Position numbers and translations under genes: made by a program
Source of the DNA: UBA7067 sp051880615
Lineage (GTDB): Bacteria; Bacillota; Clostridia; Oscillospirales; Acutalibacteraceae
NCBI GenBank assembly: GCA_051880615.1
Contig: JBJEOH010000061.1
Span: 124,001 to 188,000, forward strand
Length of the DNA: 64,000 nt
Direction: 5' to 3'
Shown: positions 24,873-34,334 of the stretch, one piece after another
How the letters are laid out: each line of letters opens with the position of its first letter
Position numbering within the stretch: position 1 is the first letter of the stretch
Notes under the pieces: model-generated
Database searches by the model: none
What the model was told of the DNA's origin: nothing
The model's input: only the letters and a program-made list of their open reading frames with translations

Positions 24873-24996
24873 TATCAGCCTTGTTGCGAGTAAATTTTTA
24901 ATTAAAAGAGCCGCTTGCGGCGACACCATCACTACACTCTTTACTCTTAAAACTTCACTCTTAAATCAACGCTTTTGAAAGGGGTCAGGTCAGATT

Positions 24997-25851
24997 ATGG
25001 TTGAGCTTATAAGACCTTATAGCTCCGATTTGCCTGTGCTTAAATCACTGTATCTTTCCTGCTTTGATGAAGATAAGTCGGCGGCTGATGTTATGTTCAA
25101 TTCCGTGCTTGATGTAAGATATGCCTATGCGGCAAGGCTGAACGGTGAAATCATAGCGGCGCTGTATCTTCTTCCGTGTGAAATCGCGCTTGAAAACGGT
25201 ACGGCACAGGCGCATTACCTTATGGGCGCAGGCACAAAGAGTGAGTACAGGCGGCAGGGGATTATGGCTGAGCTTATAAAATTCGCTCTCACCACTGCTA
25301 AAGAGCAGGGCGACTGCTTTTCAATTTTAGAGCCTGCAAGTCAGAGCCTTTATTCGTATTATTCAGCTCTTGGCTACAAAGAGTCTTTCCATTCGTCACT
25401 TTTCGACTATGATATACAAAACAACTGCAAAAGCCCCATTAAAACCTGCCATTTAACAAAAAGTTCATTTGACATCTGGCAGAGTTTAAGGTTTAATATA
25501 TGTAAGAGTATAAGGGGCAGTGTGCTTTGGCGCGGCGGCCATATTGCGGCGTGCGCTGTGGTGAACAGCTGCTATGGCGGCGGAGCACTCGGCTGTGAGT
25601 ACGGCTATGCGCTTTACACGCGAGATGATTCGGGCGTTTTCGTTGACGAGCTTGTATGTCTGCCCGAATATGCCGACAGCATTCTTTTTTCGCTGTGCAG
25701 CGCTTTGGGTGTTTCGCGTCTTAGTGTGCGCTGTCCGTCGAATCTTAAAAGCGGCAGGAGCATAAGAATGGGTATGGCTTTGCCGCTTGACGAGGAAAAA
25801 TTTCCGCTTGATTTTGATTATAACGCTTATCTTGGACTAAGCTTTGATTAG
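24997..25851 (+). CDS. GNAT family N-acetyltransferase
   Basis: 284 aa. The acetyl-CoA-binding loop is GAGTKSEYRRQGIMAELIKF (residues about 81-100), followed by LYSYYSALGYKESF near 124. The C-terminal half (about 150-284) is a less conserved second domain as in Eis-like acetyltransferases. Substrate unknown. The gene starts a run with DJ-1 and 5-FCL genes (12-nt gap, then an overlap). Confidence 0.8.
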   Translation: MVELIRPYSSDLPVLKSLYLSCFDEDKSAADVMFNSVLDVRYAYAARLNGEIIAALYLLPCEIALENGTAQAHYLMGAGTKSEYRRQGIMAELIKFALTTAKEQGDCFSILEPASQSLYSYYSALGYKESFHSSLFDYDIQNNCKSPIKTCHLTKSSFDIWQSLRFNICKSIRGSVLWRGGHIAACAVVNSCYGGGALGCEYGYALYTRDDSGVFVDELVCLPEYADSILFSLCSALGVSRLSVRCPSNLKSGRSIRMGMALPLDEEKFPLDFDYNAYLGLSFD

Positions 25852-25862
25852 GAGGATAAATA

Positions 25863-26405
25863 ATGGTATATGTTTTTCTTGCCGACGGCTTTGAGGAAAC
25901 CGAGGCTTTGGCTCCTGTTGATATTCTGCGCCGCTGCGGCGTTGAGGTTCAGACAGTCGGAGTCGGCGGTGAGCAGATAACAGGCTCGCATAAAATTACG
26001 GTTGTTTCCGATATAACCGACGCTCAGGTAACGACTGACGGACTTGAGGCTGTTGTGCTGCCGGGCGGTATGCCAGGTACGCTGAATCTTGAAAAGTCTC
26101 CGATTGTCAAGGCGTGCGTCGGGTATTGCGTTGACAATGATTTGCCGGTATGCGCTATCTGTGCGGCACCGTCAATCTTAGGCCATATGGGAATTTTACA
26201 GGGCAAAAAGGCTACCTGTTTTCCGGGCTTTGAAAATGAGCTTGCAGGCGCACAGGTTTGTCAGAGTGAGCTTGCCGTAACCGACGGGAAAATCGTTACC
26301 GGCAAGGGTGCAGGAGCAGCGATTGAGTTTGGTCTTGCGGTGGCAGCATTGCTTGCAGGCAAGGAAAAGAGCGACAAGGTGAGAGAGTCGCTGCAATGCA
26401 GATAA
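25863..26405 (+). CDS. DJ-1/PfpI family protein (YajL-like)
   Basis: 180 aa, ATG behind AGGAGG. FLADGFEETEALAPVDILRR is the DJ-1 acidic-site motif and VCAICAAPSILG holds the nucleophile-elbow Cys. The family includes protein and nucleotide deglycases or glyoxalases that remove methylglyoxal adducts; exact activity cannot be read here. The end overlaps the next gene by 10 nt, so the two are co-translated. Confidence 0.88.
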   Translation: MVYVFLADGFEETEALAPVDILRRCGVEVQTVGVGGEQITGSHKITVVSDITDAQVTTDGLEAVVLPGGMPGTLNLEKSPIVKACVGYCVDNDLPVCAICAAPSILGHMGILQGKKATCFPGFENELAGAQVCQSELAVTDGKIVTGKGAGAAIEFGLAVAALLAGKEKSDKVRESLQCR

Positions 26406-26971
26406 ACGATATTAAGGCTGAAAAGTCAAGGCTCAGGGCGCACTTCAGAAAGCTGCGAAATTCGCTGACTGAAGCAGACCGTGAAAAAAGCGACGCTATA
26501 ATTTTTGAACGGCTCGCCTCACTGCCCGAATACAAATCGGCAAAGCAGATATTCGCATATGCTTCAATGGGCAGCGAGGTTGACACAAGCCGTATAATCA
26601 ACCGTGCGCTTGACGATAATAAAGCGGTTGCACTGCCGAAATGCAAGGCGGATAACGAGCTTGACTTTTACTACATAGCCTCAGCCGACGACTTGGAAAA
26701 CGGCGCATACGGCATTTCCGAGCCGAAATACGGTCTTGCTAAAGCTGAGGATTTAAGCGGCTTGTGCATAGTTCCTGCTCTTTTGTTTGACCGCCGGGGC
26801 TTCCGCTTAGGCTACGGCAAGGGCTATTACGACCGCTTTTTGACGCGCTTTAACGGCATTACCGTCGGAGTGTGCAGGGATGAATTTATAGCTGACCGCC
26901 TGCCCCGGTATAATACCGATTGCAGGGTGGATATGATAATAACAGATAAAGCTGTTTATACTACAGATTAG
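26396..26971 (+). CDS. 5-formyltetrahydrofolate cyclo-ligase
   Basis: 191 aa. N-terminal KSRLRAHFRKLRNSLTEADR is the typical nucleotide-binding start; GFRLGYGKGYYDRFLTRF is the family signature near 140. It converts 5-formyl-THF to methenyl-THF with ATP, returning folate to the active pool, in keeping with thyX nearby. It overlaps the DJ-1 gene; mltG follows by 36 nt, so the run is probably one operon. Confidence 0.93.
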   Translation: MQINDIKAEKSRLRAHFRKLRNSLTEADREKSDAIIFERLASLPEYKSAKQIFAYASMGSEVDTSRIINRALDDNKAVALPKCKADNELDFYYIASADDLENGAYGISEPKYGLAKAEDLSGLCIVPALLFDRRGFRLGYGKGYYDRFLTRFNGITVGVCRDEFIADRLPRYNTDCRVDMIITDKAVYTTD

Positions 26972-27007
26972 CGCTGTGCCGCAACGCGGTGCGGCAGGAG
27001 GTTTCAT

Positions 27008-28828
27008 ATGAGTGATGAGAGGAAGGGCAGCGAGCGTTCTCAGGAGGAGCTTGTTGCCGAGGCGAGAAAAAAGAAGGTGCAGGGCTTTAAGCTGCATATC
27101 GACGACTTTGGTTTTGGCGAGAGTGCAAAGCCGAAAGCCTCCGCAAGGGAGGAAAGCGTTGACGAGCTTATCGGCGATATTGAGCGCAGGGTGAAAAAGC
27201 CGGCGCCTGAGAATAGGGCGAAAGCCACAGACAAGCGCGGCAGAAAAAGCCGCTTTGAGCCGCCTGTGCATACTGAGCCTGACCTTGGCAAAATAAAAAA
27301 GGCGGACAAGGGGCAGAGGCTTGAAACCTACGCAGGGCAAAATGCGGCTATTGAGAATTTCACGCCGAAGGAGCACAGAATAAGCGAAACGCAGGAGATT
27401 GAGCACCTTGCAAACCTTGCGCAGTCAAAGCTTACTCCCGATGAGCTTGAAGCGCTCAATACTGCTAAGAAAGAGAGCGATGAGCTTGAAGCCGACGAGG
27501 CTGTCATAAGCAGCTACAGCGATGAAGAAATAAAGAAAAGTATGGACCTTGCCGACAAGGAGAGCCTTAAGGCATACAAAAAGAGCGTTAAAAAGCGCTG
27601 CAAGAAAAAGGCAAAGAGAAACGGCTGTATGTTCAAGCTTGTGTGGCTTGTTATGGTTGTGTTTGTCGCGGTGCTTCTGGGTATGTTCCTTATCAGAGGC
27701 ACAAACGATATGCTCGGCATCAGCAGAGGAGCAGGTCCGACTACCGTAAGCACAGACGCGTCTGGCTCAGCTGGCTCTACTGCTGCGTCACAGCAGATAA
27801 ACACCGCAAGCGTTGATATTCCCGCAAACGCAACGCTTGATCAGGTTACTGATATTCTTGTTGAAAGCGGAGTTATAAAGGAGCCGCTGTTCTTCAAGCT
27901 TTACGCGTCGGTTACAAAAGCGGGCGAGCCGTTCCTTGAGGGCAGCTATCAGATGGAAACGAATATGGACTACGAGGCGATACTCAACTTCCTTATTTAC
28001 AATTCCGGACCGAAGAACACCGTTACCGTTCGTTTTACCGAGGGTATGAGCGCGCGCCAGATTGCAAAGCTGTTGCAGGAAAACGGCGTGTGCAGTATGG
28101 ATAAGTTCCTGGAGGCTTGCTCAAGCGACAAGTTTGACGAGGATTATGATTTTATCGCCGCGATTGATAATGCTGACGAACGATATTATAAGCTTGAGGG
28201 TTATCTCTTCCCGGATACCTACACATTCTTTGTAAACGACAGCATAGACCATGTTGTTGAGAAATTCCTTGATAACTTCCGTAAAAAGATTTATGTTGAT
28301 ACAAAGAGATATTCCGGTTACAGCGAGGAGATGTCGATTGCCGAATATGCTGAGCTTAAGGGCTTGTCGATTGACTATGTTATCAATATGGCTTCTCTTG
28401 TTCAGGCGGAGGCGGCTGATGAGCACGATATGTATAATATCTCCTCAATATTCTATAACAGACTTGCAACCGATTCGTCAGACGGTATGACGCCGTACGG
28501 CGACTATGATGTGAACAGGCTTAAGTCGGATGTTACGGTTTTCTACCCGTATCTGTCGGAGGACGATGTGCCGGACGAGCAGAAGAACACATTTGAAAGC
28601 TCCTATAACACCTACGAAATAAGGGGTCTGCCTGCCGGCGCGGTATGCAACCCCGGTGAAAAGGCGATTGCCGCGGTGCTTAACCCGAACTCGACAAGCT
28701 ACTATTACTTCTGCCATAAGCCTGCAACCGACACAGAGCCTGCTGTTGCGTATTATGCTACAACCTACAGCGAGCAGGTTCAGAACGAAATTACGGCAGG
28801 ACTGAGAAATCCGGATGATACCGAATAA
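27008..28828 (+). CDS. mltG: Endolytic transglycosylase MltG with long cytoplasmic N-terminus
   Basis: 606 aa, ATG behind AGGAGGT. Residues 1-205 are highly charged and predicted cytoplasmic, with Lys-rich KKRCKKKAKRN just before one TM helix (about 209-231). The extracellular LysM-like and YceG domains run about 275-600. SLVQAEAADEHDMYNISSIF carries the catalytic Glu region. MltG cuts nascent glycan strands near the synthase and sets their length. The N-terminal tail is much longer than in E. coli MltG and may recruit cytoplasmic division or elongation partners (inference). The U32/TrhP gene comes next, as in Bacillus. Confidence 0.92.
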   Translation: MSDERKGSERSQEELVAEARKKKVQGFKLHIDDFGFGESAKPKASAREESVDELIGDIERRVKKPAPENRAKATDKRGRKSRFEPPVHTEPDLGKIKKADKGQRLETYAGQNAAIENFTPKEHRISETQEIEHLANLAQSKLTPDELEALNTAKKESDELEADEAVISSYSDEEIKKSMDLADKESLKAYKKSVKKRCKKKAKRNGCMFKLVWLVMVVFVAVLLGMFLIRGTNDMLGISRGAGPTTVSTDASGSAGSTAASQQINTASVDIPANATLDQVTDILVESGVIKEPLFFKLYASVTKAGEPFLEGSYQMETNMDYEAILNFLIYNSGPKNTVTVRFTEGMSARQIAKLLQENGVCSMDKFLEACSSDKFDEDYDFIAAIDNADERYYKLEGYLFPDTYTFFVNDSIDHVVEKFLDNFRKKIYVDTKRYSGYSEEMSIAEYAELKGLSIDYVINMASLVQAEAADEHDMYNISSIFYNRLATDSSDGMTPYGDYDVNRLKSDVTVFYPYLSEDDVPDEQKNTFESSYNTYEIRGLPAGAVCNPGEKAIAAVLNPNSTSYYYFCHKPATDTEPAVAYYATTYSEQVQNEITAGLRNPDDTE

Positions 28829-28850
28829 CAGGCTGTGACTAAATGAGCGA

Positions 28851-28892
28851 AACGGTCAGACCGCTGACAAAACAGGCGTCTGACCGTTTTTT
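28851..28892 (+). terminator. Terminator of the mltG operon
   Basis: AACGGTCAGA/TCTGACCGTT stem followed by TTTTTTG. Confidence 0.85.
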
Positions 28893-28896
28893 GAAT

Positions 28897-28964
28897 GAAG
28901 AGTGGAGAGGAGTGCGGCTTCGCCGCAGAGTGGAGAGTGAAGAGTGGAGAGTGGAGAGTGGAGA
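28897..28964. repeat. GAGAGTGGA/GAGTGAA minisatellite
   Basis: Imperfect tandem repeat interrupted by GCGGCTTCGCCGCAGAG (a GC-rich hairpin). It precedes MITE copy 2. Confidence 0.85.
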
Positions 28965-28985
28965 TGATTAGGAATTAGTAATGAG

Positions 28986-29108
28986 GTTGTAGGGAACTGG
29001 CTTGCCTGTTCCGGTTCGCTCTTAAAAATGTTATACCCTATTTTGATTTTGTTAAAAATCATAGTATCTGCGCTTATCCCGGAACGGACAAGACCGTTCC
29101 CTACGAAC
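28986..29108 (+). repeat. MITE-like palindromic element, copy 2
   Basis: Same ends and hairpin arms as copy 1, with one changed base in the right arm (GGAACGGACAAGACCGTTCC). Then follow an AAAGAGCCGCTTGCGGCG block and inverted minisatellite (29138-29205), before a GCGGTGCTTGCACCGC hairpin. Confidence 0.9.
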
Positions 29109-29247
29109 ATACAGCCTCGTTGCGAATGAATACTTAAATCAAAGAGCCGCTTGCGGCGACAACCATCTCTCCACTCTTCACTCTTAAAACTTCACTCTTT
29201 AAAGCGGTGCTTGCACCGCGAACATAAATTGCGATAGGACTGGTACA

Positions 29248-30471
29248 ATGAACAAAAATAAAATGGAGGTTCTCTCTCCTGCAGGAGATATGGAGTGCCT
29301 TGTAAAGGCGGTTGACTTCGGCGCTGACGCGGTGTTCCTCGCAGGGCGCGAGTTCGGTATGAGGACCGCATCGAAAAACTTTGACACAGACGAGCTTGCA
29401 CGGGCGGCTGAATACGCTCACGCAAGGGGCTGTAAAATATATGTCACCTGCAACACTCTGCCGAGAAACAGCGAGATTCCCAGACTGCCCGATTTTCTTA
29501 CGGCTTGTCAGGCTGTGGGGGTTGACGCCTTTATCATCGCCGATTTGGGTGTGCTGGAGCTTGCGAAAAAGTATGCGCCAGGCGTGGAGTGTCATATCTC
29601 AACTCAGGCAGGAATCGTGAACTACGCCGCCGCAAACGCCTTTTACAATCTCGGTGCAAGCCGCGTTGTGCTTGCAAGAGAGATGTCCTTTGACGAGATT
29701 GCCGACATAAGAGCGCACATACCGAATGACCTTGAAATCGAGGTTTTTGTTCACGGCGCAATGTGCGTTTCGTTCTCGGGCAGATGCCTGATTTCGGCTT
29801 ATATGACGGGCAGAGATGCTAACCGAGGTGACTGCGCTCAGCCGTGCCGCTGGAAATATCATCTCTATGAGGAGAACAGGGAGGGACAGTTTTTCCCTGT
29901 TGAGGAGAGTGACGGCGGTACATACCTTTACAATTCAAAGGATATGTGCCTGATCGACTGTATTCCTCAGCTTTACAAGGCAGGCGTTTCGAGCCTGAAG
30001 ATTGAGGGCAGGGCAAAATCGGCTTATTACACAGCGGTTGTCACCAACGCCTATCGCCACGCAGTTGACGACTTTTACAGCGGCGGCTGTCGTGAGGACT
30101 ATAAGGTGGACGAGAGAATAAGGCTGGAGCTTGAAAAGATAAGCCACCGCGAGTATTCGCAGGGCTTTTATCTCGGTAACGAACCGGGGCAGAACACCTC
30201 AGATGGAGGCTATATCCGCCGCTATGATTTTGTGGCAACCTGCGAAAGCTCCGATGAAAACGAGGCTGTAATAATACAGCGAAACCGCTTTTTTACGGGT
30301 GACACACTCGATGTGCTTCCGCCCGGAGGAATACCGTTTTGCGTTGTTATAAACGAAATGTATAACGAGGACGGAGAAAGCGTGGAATCAGCACCGCACC
30401 CGATGCAGAGATTAAGAGCAGTGACAAGCAGGAATATTCCTGCCGGGAGTATGCTGAGAAAGCGCAGATGA
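29248..30471 (+). CDS. trhP: Peptidase U32 family protein (TrhP-like tRNA hydroxylation)
   Basis: 407 aa. LSPAGDMECLVKAVDFGADA is the U32 start; EVFVHGAMCVSFSGRCLIS, NRGDCAQPCRWKY and SLKIEGRAKSAYY include the conserved Cys residues. U32 proteins of this type (TrhP) are needed with prephenate for 5-hydroxyuridine at tRNA position 34; others were called collagenases. Synteny with mltG as in Bacillus yrrL-yrrN/O supports the tRNA role. The ribosome-binding site at 29248 is weak, so the in-frame ATG at 29263 is possible. Confidence 0.85.
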   Translation: MNKNKMEVLSPAGDMECLVKAVDFGADAVFLAGREFGMRTASKNFDTDELARAAEYAHARGCKIYVTCNTLPRNSEIPRLPDFLTACQAVGVDAFIIADLGVLELAKKYAPGVECHISTQAGIVNYAAANAFYNLGASRVVLAREMSFDEIADIRAHIPNDLEIEVFVHGAMCVSFSGRCLISAYMTGRDANRGDCAQPCRWKYHLYEENREGQFFPVEESDGGTYLYNSKDMCLIDCIPQLYKAGVSSLKIEGRAKSAYYTAVVTNAYRHAVDDFYSGGCREDYKVDERIRLELEKISHREYSQGFYLGNEPGQNTSDGGYIRRYDFVATCESSDENEAVIIQRNRFFTGDTLDVLPPGGIPFCVVINEMYNEDGESVESAPHPMQRLRAVTSRNIPAGSMLRKRR

Positions 30472-30480
30472 CAAAAAAAT

Positions 30481-30518
30481 ACCGCCTTGTGTCGCAGCAC
30501 AGGGCGGTTATTTTTTTT
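30481..30518 (+). terminator. Terminator of the U32 gene
   Basis: ACCGCCTTGTG/CACAGGGCGGT stem followed by TTATTTTTTTT. Confidence 0.85.
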
Positions 30519-30585
30519 AGAGTGAAGAGTGGAGAGTGAAGAGTGAAGAGTGGAGAGTGGAGAGTGGAGAGTGGAGAGTGGAGAT
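30519..30585. repeat. GAGTGAAGAGTGGA minisatellite
   Basis: Imperfect tandem repeat starting directly at the terminator T run. It precedes a reversed MITE copy. Confidence 0.85.
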
Positions 30586-30607
30586 GAATTTCGCAACGAG
30601 TTTGTGA

Positions 30608-30729
30608 GTTCGTAGGGAACGGTCTTGACCGTTCCGGGATAGATGCTGTTACTGCTATGTAAACAAAATTATAAAGGGGTATAACATTCATCAATTCTAA
30701 CCGGAACAGGCAAGCCAGTTCCCTACAAC
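30608..30729 (-). repeat. MITE-like palindromic element, copy 3 (inverted)
   Basis: The GGAACGGTCTTGACCGTTCC arm is on the left and CCGGAACAGGCAAGCCAGTT on the right, so it is in reverse orientation to copies 1 and 2. An inverted minisatellite remnant and a CGGCGTAGCCG hairpin follow to 30776. Confidence 0.9.
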
Positions 30730-30776
30730 TTCATTCCTAATTCTCTCCACTCTGCGGCGTAGCCGCCAGCGCCGCC

Positions 30777-31355
30777 TCACTGTTCATCAAGCGTGAGCGA
30801 ATAAGCAGGCAGAAACTCGTCCATAAATATTTTTATCTCGTCAAGCTCCATTTTTTCAAGAGCCTTTGTAATCGACTGCTTTGCGGTTGCGAACTCTTCG
30901 TTGCCCATTTTCAGCTCCTCAATGCACTTGATAAGTGCCGAAAGCTTGTCAGCCGCCTTTACATAGCGGTGCAAAAGCAGGTTTTCTTCCTCATTGAATA
31001 TCGGCTCGTATTCCTCCCTCAAATCTTCGGGCAGTCGGGATAAGAGCTTGTCTGCGGCGGCAGACTCAATCTCCTTGTACGCCTGCTTGATCTGATTGTT
31101 GTAGTATTTTATCGGCGTGGGCATATCGCCTGTGATAATCTCACTGCAATCGTGGAATATCGCCGCAACTGCAACTGAGTTTGCGTCAATACTCTTTCCA
31201 AGCCGTTTGTTGCCGATTACGGCAAGAGCGTGGGCGATTATCGCTGTTTCAAGGCTGTGCTCGCTTAAATTTTCCTGTCGGGTTGAGTTCATAAGTCCCC
31301 AGCGGTTGATATATTTCATTCGTGAAAGCATTGCATAAAAGGTGTTGTTCTTCAT
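30777..31355 (-). CDS. yfbR: HD-domain 5'-deoxynucleotidase, YfbR-like
   Basis: 192 aa, ATG behind AGGAGG. LSEHSLETA, AAIFHDCSEIITGDMPTP and KAADKLSALIKC give the H...HD...D metal ligands of the YfbR family, which dephosphorylates deoxyribonucleoside 5'-monophosphates such as dUMP precursors. Monocistronic, convergent with the U32 gene across the repeat cluster. Confidence 0.88.
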   Translation of the reverse strand: MKNNTFYAMLSRMKYINRWGLMNSTRQENLSEHSLETAIIAHALAVIGNKRLGKSIDANSVAVAAIFHDCSEIITGDMPTPIKYYNNQIKQAYKEIESAAADKLLSRLPEDLREEYEPIFNEEENLLLHRYVKAADKLSALIKCIEELKMGNEEFATAKQSITKALEKMELDEIKIFMDEFLPAYSLTLDEQ

Positions 31356-31578
31356 TTTTTCCTCCTGAATTGATGTTTTCCTTTATCATTCTACACAAAA
31401 CGGGGTTGAGTTTCAACAATTAATTATTTGTTAAATGTTCTCAAAGTAGTGCAATCACGAATTTAATGTGATATAATGTTATAGGTATAATGAGAAAATT
31501 ATATGGTTTTGCGGCTTGCCCTTAAGGGGTAGGCTTTCGCTTATACAATTAACAGGTTCACCTACGGGAGGTTAAGCT

Positions 31579-34014
31579 TTGAAAGTATCAAGATTGCCGC
31601 TAAGGCATACTGATGACAGAAAATTCAAGCTTCTTGCTTTTTTTCTGCCTATGGCTATGGCGCTTATAATGTTTTTGCCGTTTCTGATATACGACTACGG
31701 TCTGTTTCTGTATTACGGCGACTTCAATGTTCAGCAGATTCCGTTCTATCAGATGATTCACGACACTATTTTAGGCGGTAATATCGGCTGGAGCCATACT
31801 ACTGATTTAGGCGCAAATATCATAGGATCTTACACATTCTATAACCTCGGCAGTCCGTTTTTCTGGGTGACTTTTCTGTTCCCGAGCGAGGCTGTGCCGT
31901 ACCTTATGGCGCCGCTGTTGATTTTAAAAATGAGCTTTGCTTCTCTCGGCGCTTACCTTTTTATGCGCCGATATGTGAGGGACAAAAACTTTGCCGTTAT
32001 CGGCGGCATACTCTATGCTTTTTCGGGCTTCTCGATTTACAATATCTTTTTCAATCACTTCCACGAGGCGATTTTAGTCTTCCCGTTCCTGCTTGCGGCG
32101 TTGGATGAATATATGGAAACTCAGCGCAGGGGAATTGTGGCTGTGGCGGTGTTCTGCGCCTGCCTGTTCAATTACTATTTCTTTGTTGGTCAGGTTGTTT
32201 TCGTTGTGATTTACTGGTTTTTGCGCGTTATCACAGGCGGCTATAAAATCAACCTGCGCAAGTTTATACGGCTTGCCGCCGAGGTGCTTATCGGCTTTGC
32301 AGGAACGGCTGTTCTGCTTGTGCCAACCGTATTGGCGGTAATGCAGAACCCGAGGGTTTCAAACGCACCGGAGGGCTGGAATGCTCTGCTTTACAATCCT
32401 GCGCAGAGATATATGCACATCTTCACAAGTATGTTCTTTCCGCCCGATATTCCGGCAAGACCGAACTTCACGCCGAATTCCGAGTCAAAATGGGCGAGTA
32501 TTTCGCTTTATCTGCCGCTGTTCGGTATGACGGGTACAATAGCCTTTTTGCAGTCAAAGAAATACACAAACTGGATTAAAAAGCTGATTGTGCTTTTGCT
32601 TGTGTTCGCGTTTGTGCCGATTCTCAACAGCGCGTTTCAGATGTTCAACGCAGTTTACTATGCGCGCTGGTTTTATATGCTCACGCTCATAATGGCGCTT
32701 GCAACAGTCAAGTCGCTCGACAGTGTAAATATAAATTGGAAGAGAGCGTTTTGCTGGTCTACCGTTATCACGCTTGCGATTGCCGTCGGTATCGGCTTTA
32801 TGCCGCATACTGAGCAGGACAGCGAAACAAAGCAGGATGTTACAACCTACGGACTTATGGAGTACCCCGACAGGTTCTGGGCGTATGTTGCAATATCGCT
32901 TATCTGCCTTGCACTGCTTTTTGTAATTATCAGGCTTTGCCAAAAGGACAAAAAGAGCTTTGTTAAAGTATGCTACTGCACTGTGTGTATCGTCAGCGTT
33001 GCAACATCAATGTATATTCTCACGCTTGGCAAGGCTCACGGATATGACACGCATAATTATATAATTCCGTATGTAATAAATAAACAGGACGAAATAAGAC
33101 TGCCCGATACCGACACTGCACGCTCCGACTTCTACGAATGTATGGACAATGCGGCGATGTTCTATCAGATTCCGACTATACAGGCGTTCCACAGCATTGT
33201 GCCCGGCTCGGTTATGGAGTTTTACCCGACTGTCGGCGTTACAAGAGATGTAGGCTCACGCCCCGAAACAACGGTTTACGGACTGAGGAGCTTTTTGTCG
33301 GTTCACTGGCTGTTCGATTATGTTGAGGACAGCGACTCGTTTGAAAGTGCCGGCGGCGACAGGAAAATGCCGGGATATGAGTACTACGGCAGAATGAACG
33401 GCTATTCGGTTTATGAAAATAAATGCTATATCCCGATGGGATACACATTTGATGAATATATCTCAAGGTCGAACTTTGAAAATATTAGCGTGAGCAAGCG
33501 ACACTTGGCGCTGTTAAAGGCGATGGTATTAAGCGACGAGCAGATAGTAAAGTATTCCGATATTATAGGCGACGGTCTTACAGACGGCGAGGATTTCAGC
33601 TACACCGAGGCGGAGTATTACGCAGACTGCAAGAGCCGAAAGGAGCTTACCTGCAAAAGCTTTGAGTACACAAACTCAGGCTTTAACGCGACTGCCGATT
33701 TGACAAATGAAAAGAGCGATAAGCTGATGTTCTTCTCAGTGCCGTATGAGGGCGGTTGGAGTGCAACCGTAAACGGCGAAAGTGTTGATGTTGAAAAGGT
33801 CAGCATTGGCTTTATGGCTGTGAGGGTAAAGGCAGGTCAGGTCAACGAGATTGAGTTTACCTACAAGACCCCGGGCTTGACGGTCGGCTTGATTATCAGC
33901 GGTGCGGCTGTGCTGGCGTTTGCGCTGTATATGATATTCTTCAAGGGTAAGCAGGAGAAGAATAAGCCTGCACGCAGGAGCTTTTTGATAGTGAAGAGAG
34001 AAAAGAAAAGATAG
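31579..34014 (+). CDS. YfhO family polytopic membrane protein (GT-C-like)
   Basis: 811 aa from a TTG start (31579) behind GGGAGGT. About 12-14 TM helices. The first extracellular loop has LYYGDFNVQQIPFYQ, the acidic loop expected in GT-C glycosyltransferases; ILYAFSGFSIYNIFF is typical of YfhO. The C-terminal part (about 560-765) is extracytoplasmic with a beta domain (PYEGGWSATVNGE), then a last TM and Lys-rich tail. YfhO glycosylates lipoteichoic acid in Bacillus-type bacteria. It opens a region rich in wall-polymer genes. A -10 TATAAT lies at 31472-31477; the 100-nt leader has no recognised riboswitch. Confidence 0.85.
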   Translation: MKVSRLPLRHTDDRKFKLLAFFLPMAMALIMFLPFLIYDYGLFLYYGDFNVQQIPFYQMIHDTILGGNIGWSHTTDLGANIIGSYTFYNLGSPFFWVTFLFPSEAVPYLMAPLLILKMSFASLGAYLFMRRYVRDKNFAVIGGILYAFSGFSIYNIFFNHFHEAILVFPFLLAALDEYMETQRRGIVAVAVFCACLFNYYFFVGQVVFVVIYWFLRVITGGYKINLRKFIRLAAEVLIGFAGTAVLLVPTVLAVMQNPRVSNAPEGWNALLYNPAQRYMHIFTSMFFPPDIPARPNFTPNSESKWASISLYLPLFGMTGTIAFLQSKKYTNWIKKLIVLLLVFAFVPILNSAFQMFNAVYYARWFYMLTLIMALATVKSLDSVNINWKRAFCWSTVITLAIAVGIGFMPHTEQDSETKQDVTTYGLMEYPDRFWAYVAISLICLALLFVIIRLCQKDKKSFVKVCYCTVCIVSVATSMYILTLGKAHGYDTHNYIIPYVINKQDEIRLPDTDTARSDFYECMDNAAMFYQIPTIQAFHSIVPGSVMEFYPTVGVTRDVGSRPETTVYGLRSFLSVHWLFDYVEDSDSFESAGGDRKMPGYEYYGRMNGYSVYENKCYIPMGYTFDEYISRSNFENISVSKRHLALLKAMVLSDEQIVKYSDIIGDGLTDGEDFSYTEAEYYADCKSRKELTCKSFEYTNSGFNATADLTNEKSDKLMFFSVPYEGGWSATVNGESVDVEKVSIGFMAVRVKAGQVNEIEFTYKTPGLTVGLIISGAAVLAFALYMIFFKGKQEKNKPARRSFLIVKREKKR

Positions 34015-34098
34015 AAGAGAGGAAGAGTAGAGTGGTCAGTGATTAGTGATTAGTGATTAGTGGTCAGTGTTGACAGTGAACGGAAATTGTGAAACGAG

Positions 34099-34221
34099 GT
34101 TGTAGGGAACTGGCTTGCCTGTTCCGGTTCGGATTGATGAATGTTATACTCTATTCTGATTTTGCTAAAAATCGCAATATCTGCCACTATCCCGGAACGG
34201 TCAAGACCGTTCCCTACGAAC
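34099..34221 (+). repeat. MITE-like palindromic element, copy 4
   Basis: Same ends, arms and AT-rich core (ATGTTATACTCTATTCTGAT) as copy 1. It lies in the 320-nt gap before pepV, preceded by GTGATTAGTGATTAGTG short repeats (34035-34065). Confidence 0.9.
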
Positions 34222-34334
34222 TGACAGCCTTACAAAGAGCAAATTAACGAGCAAATAATTAATTCAAGAACACGAGTAACAGTCATAGGATTTTTAACTA
34301 TATATAACAATCTAAAACAACGGAGATGATTATT

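Noticed and set aside
31490..31578. Possible riboswitch in the yfhO leader
   Set aside because: Short pairings such as GCCCTTAAGGGG exist, but no known aptamer core could be recognised.
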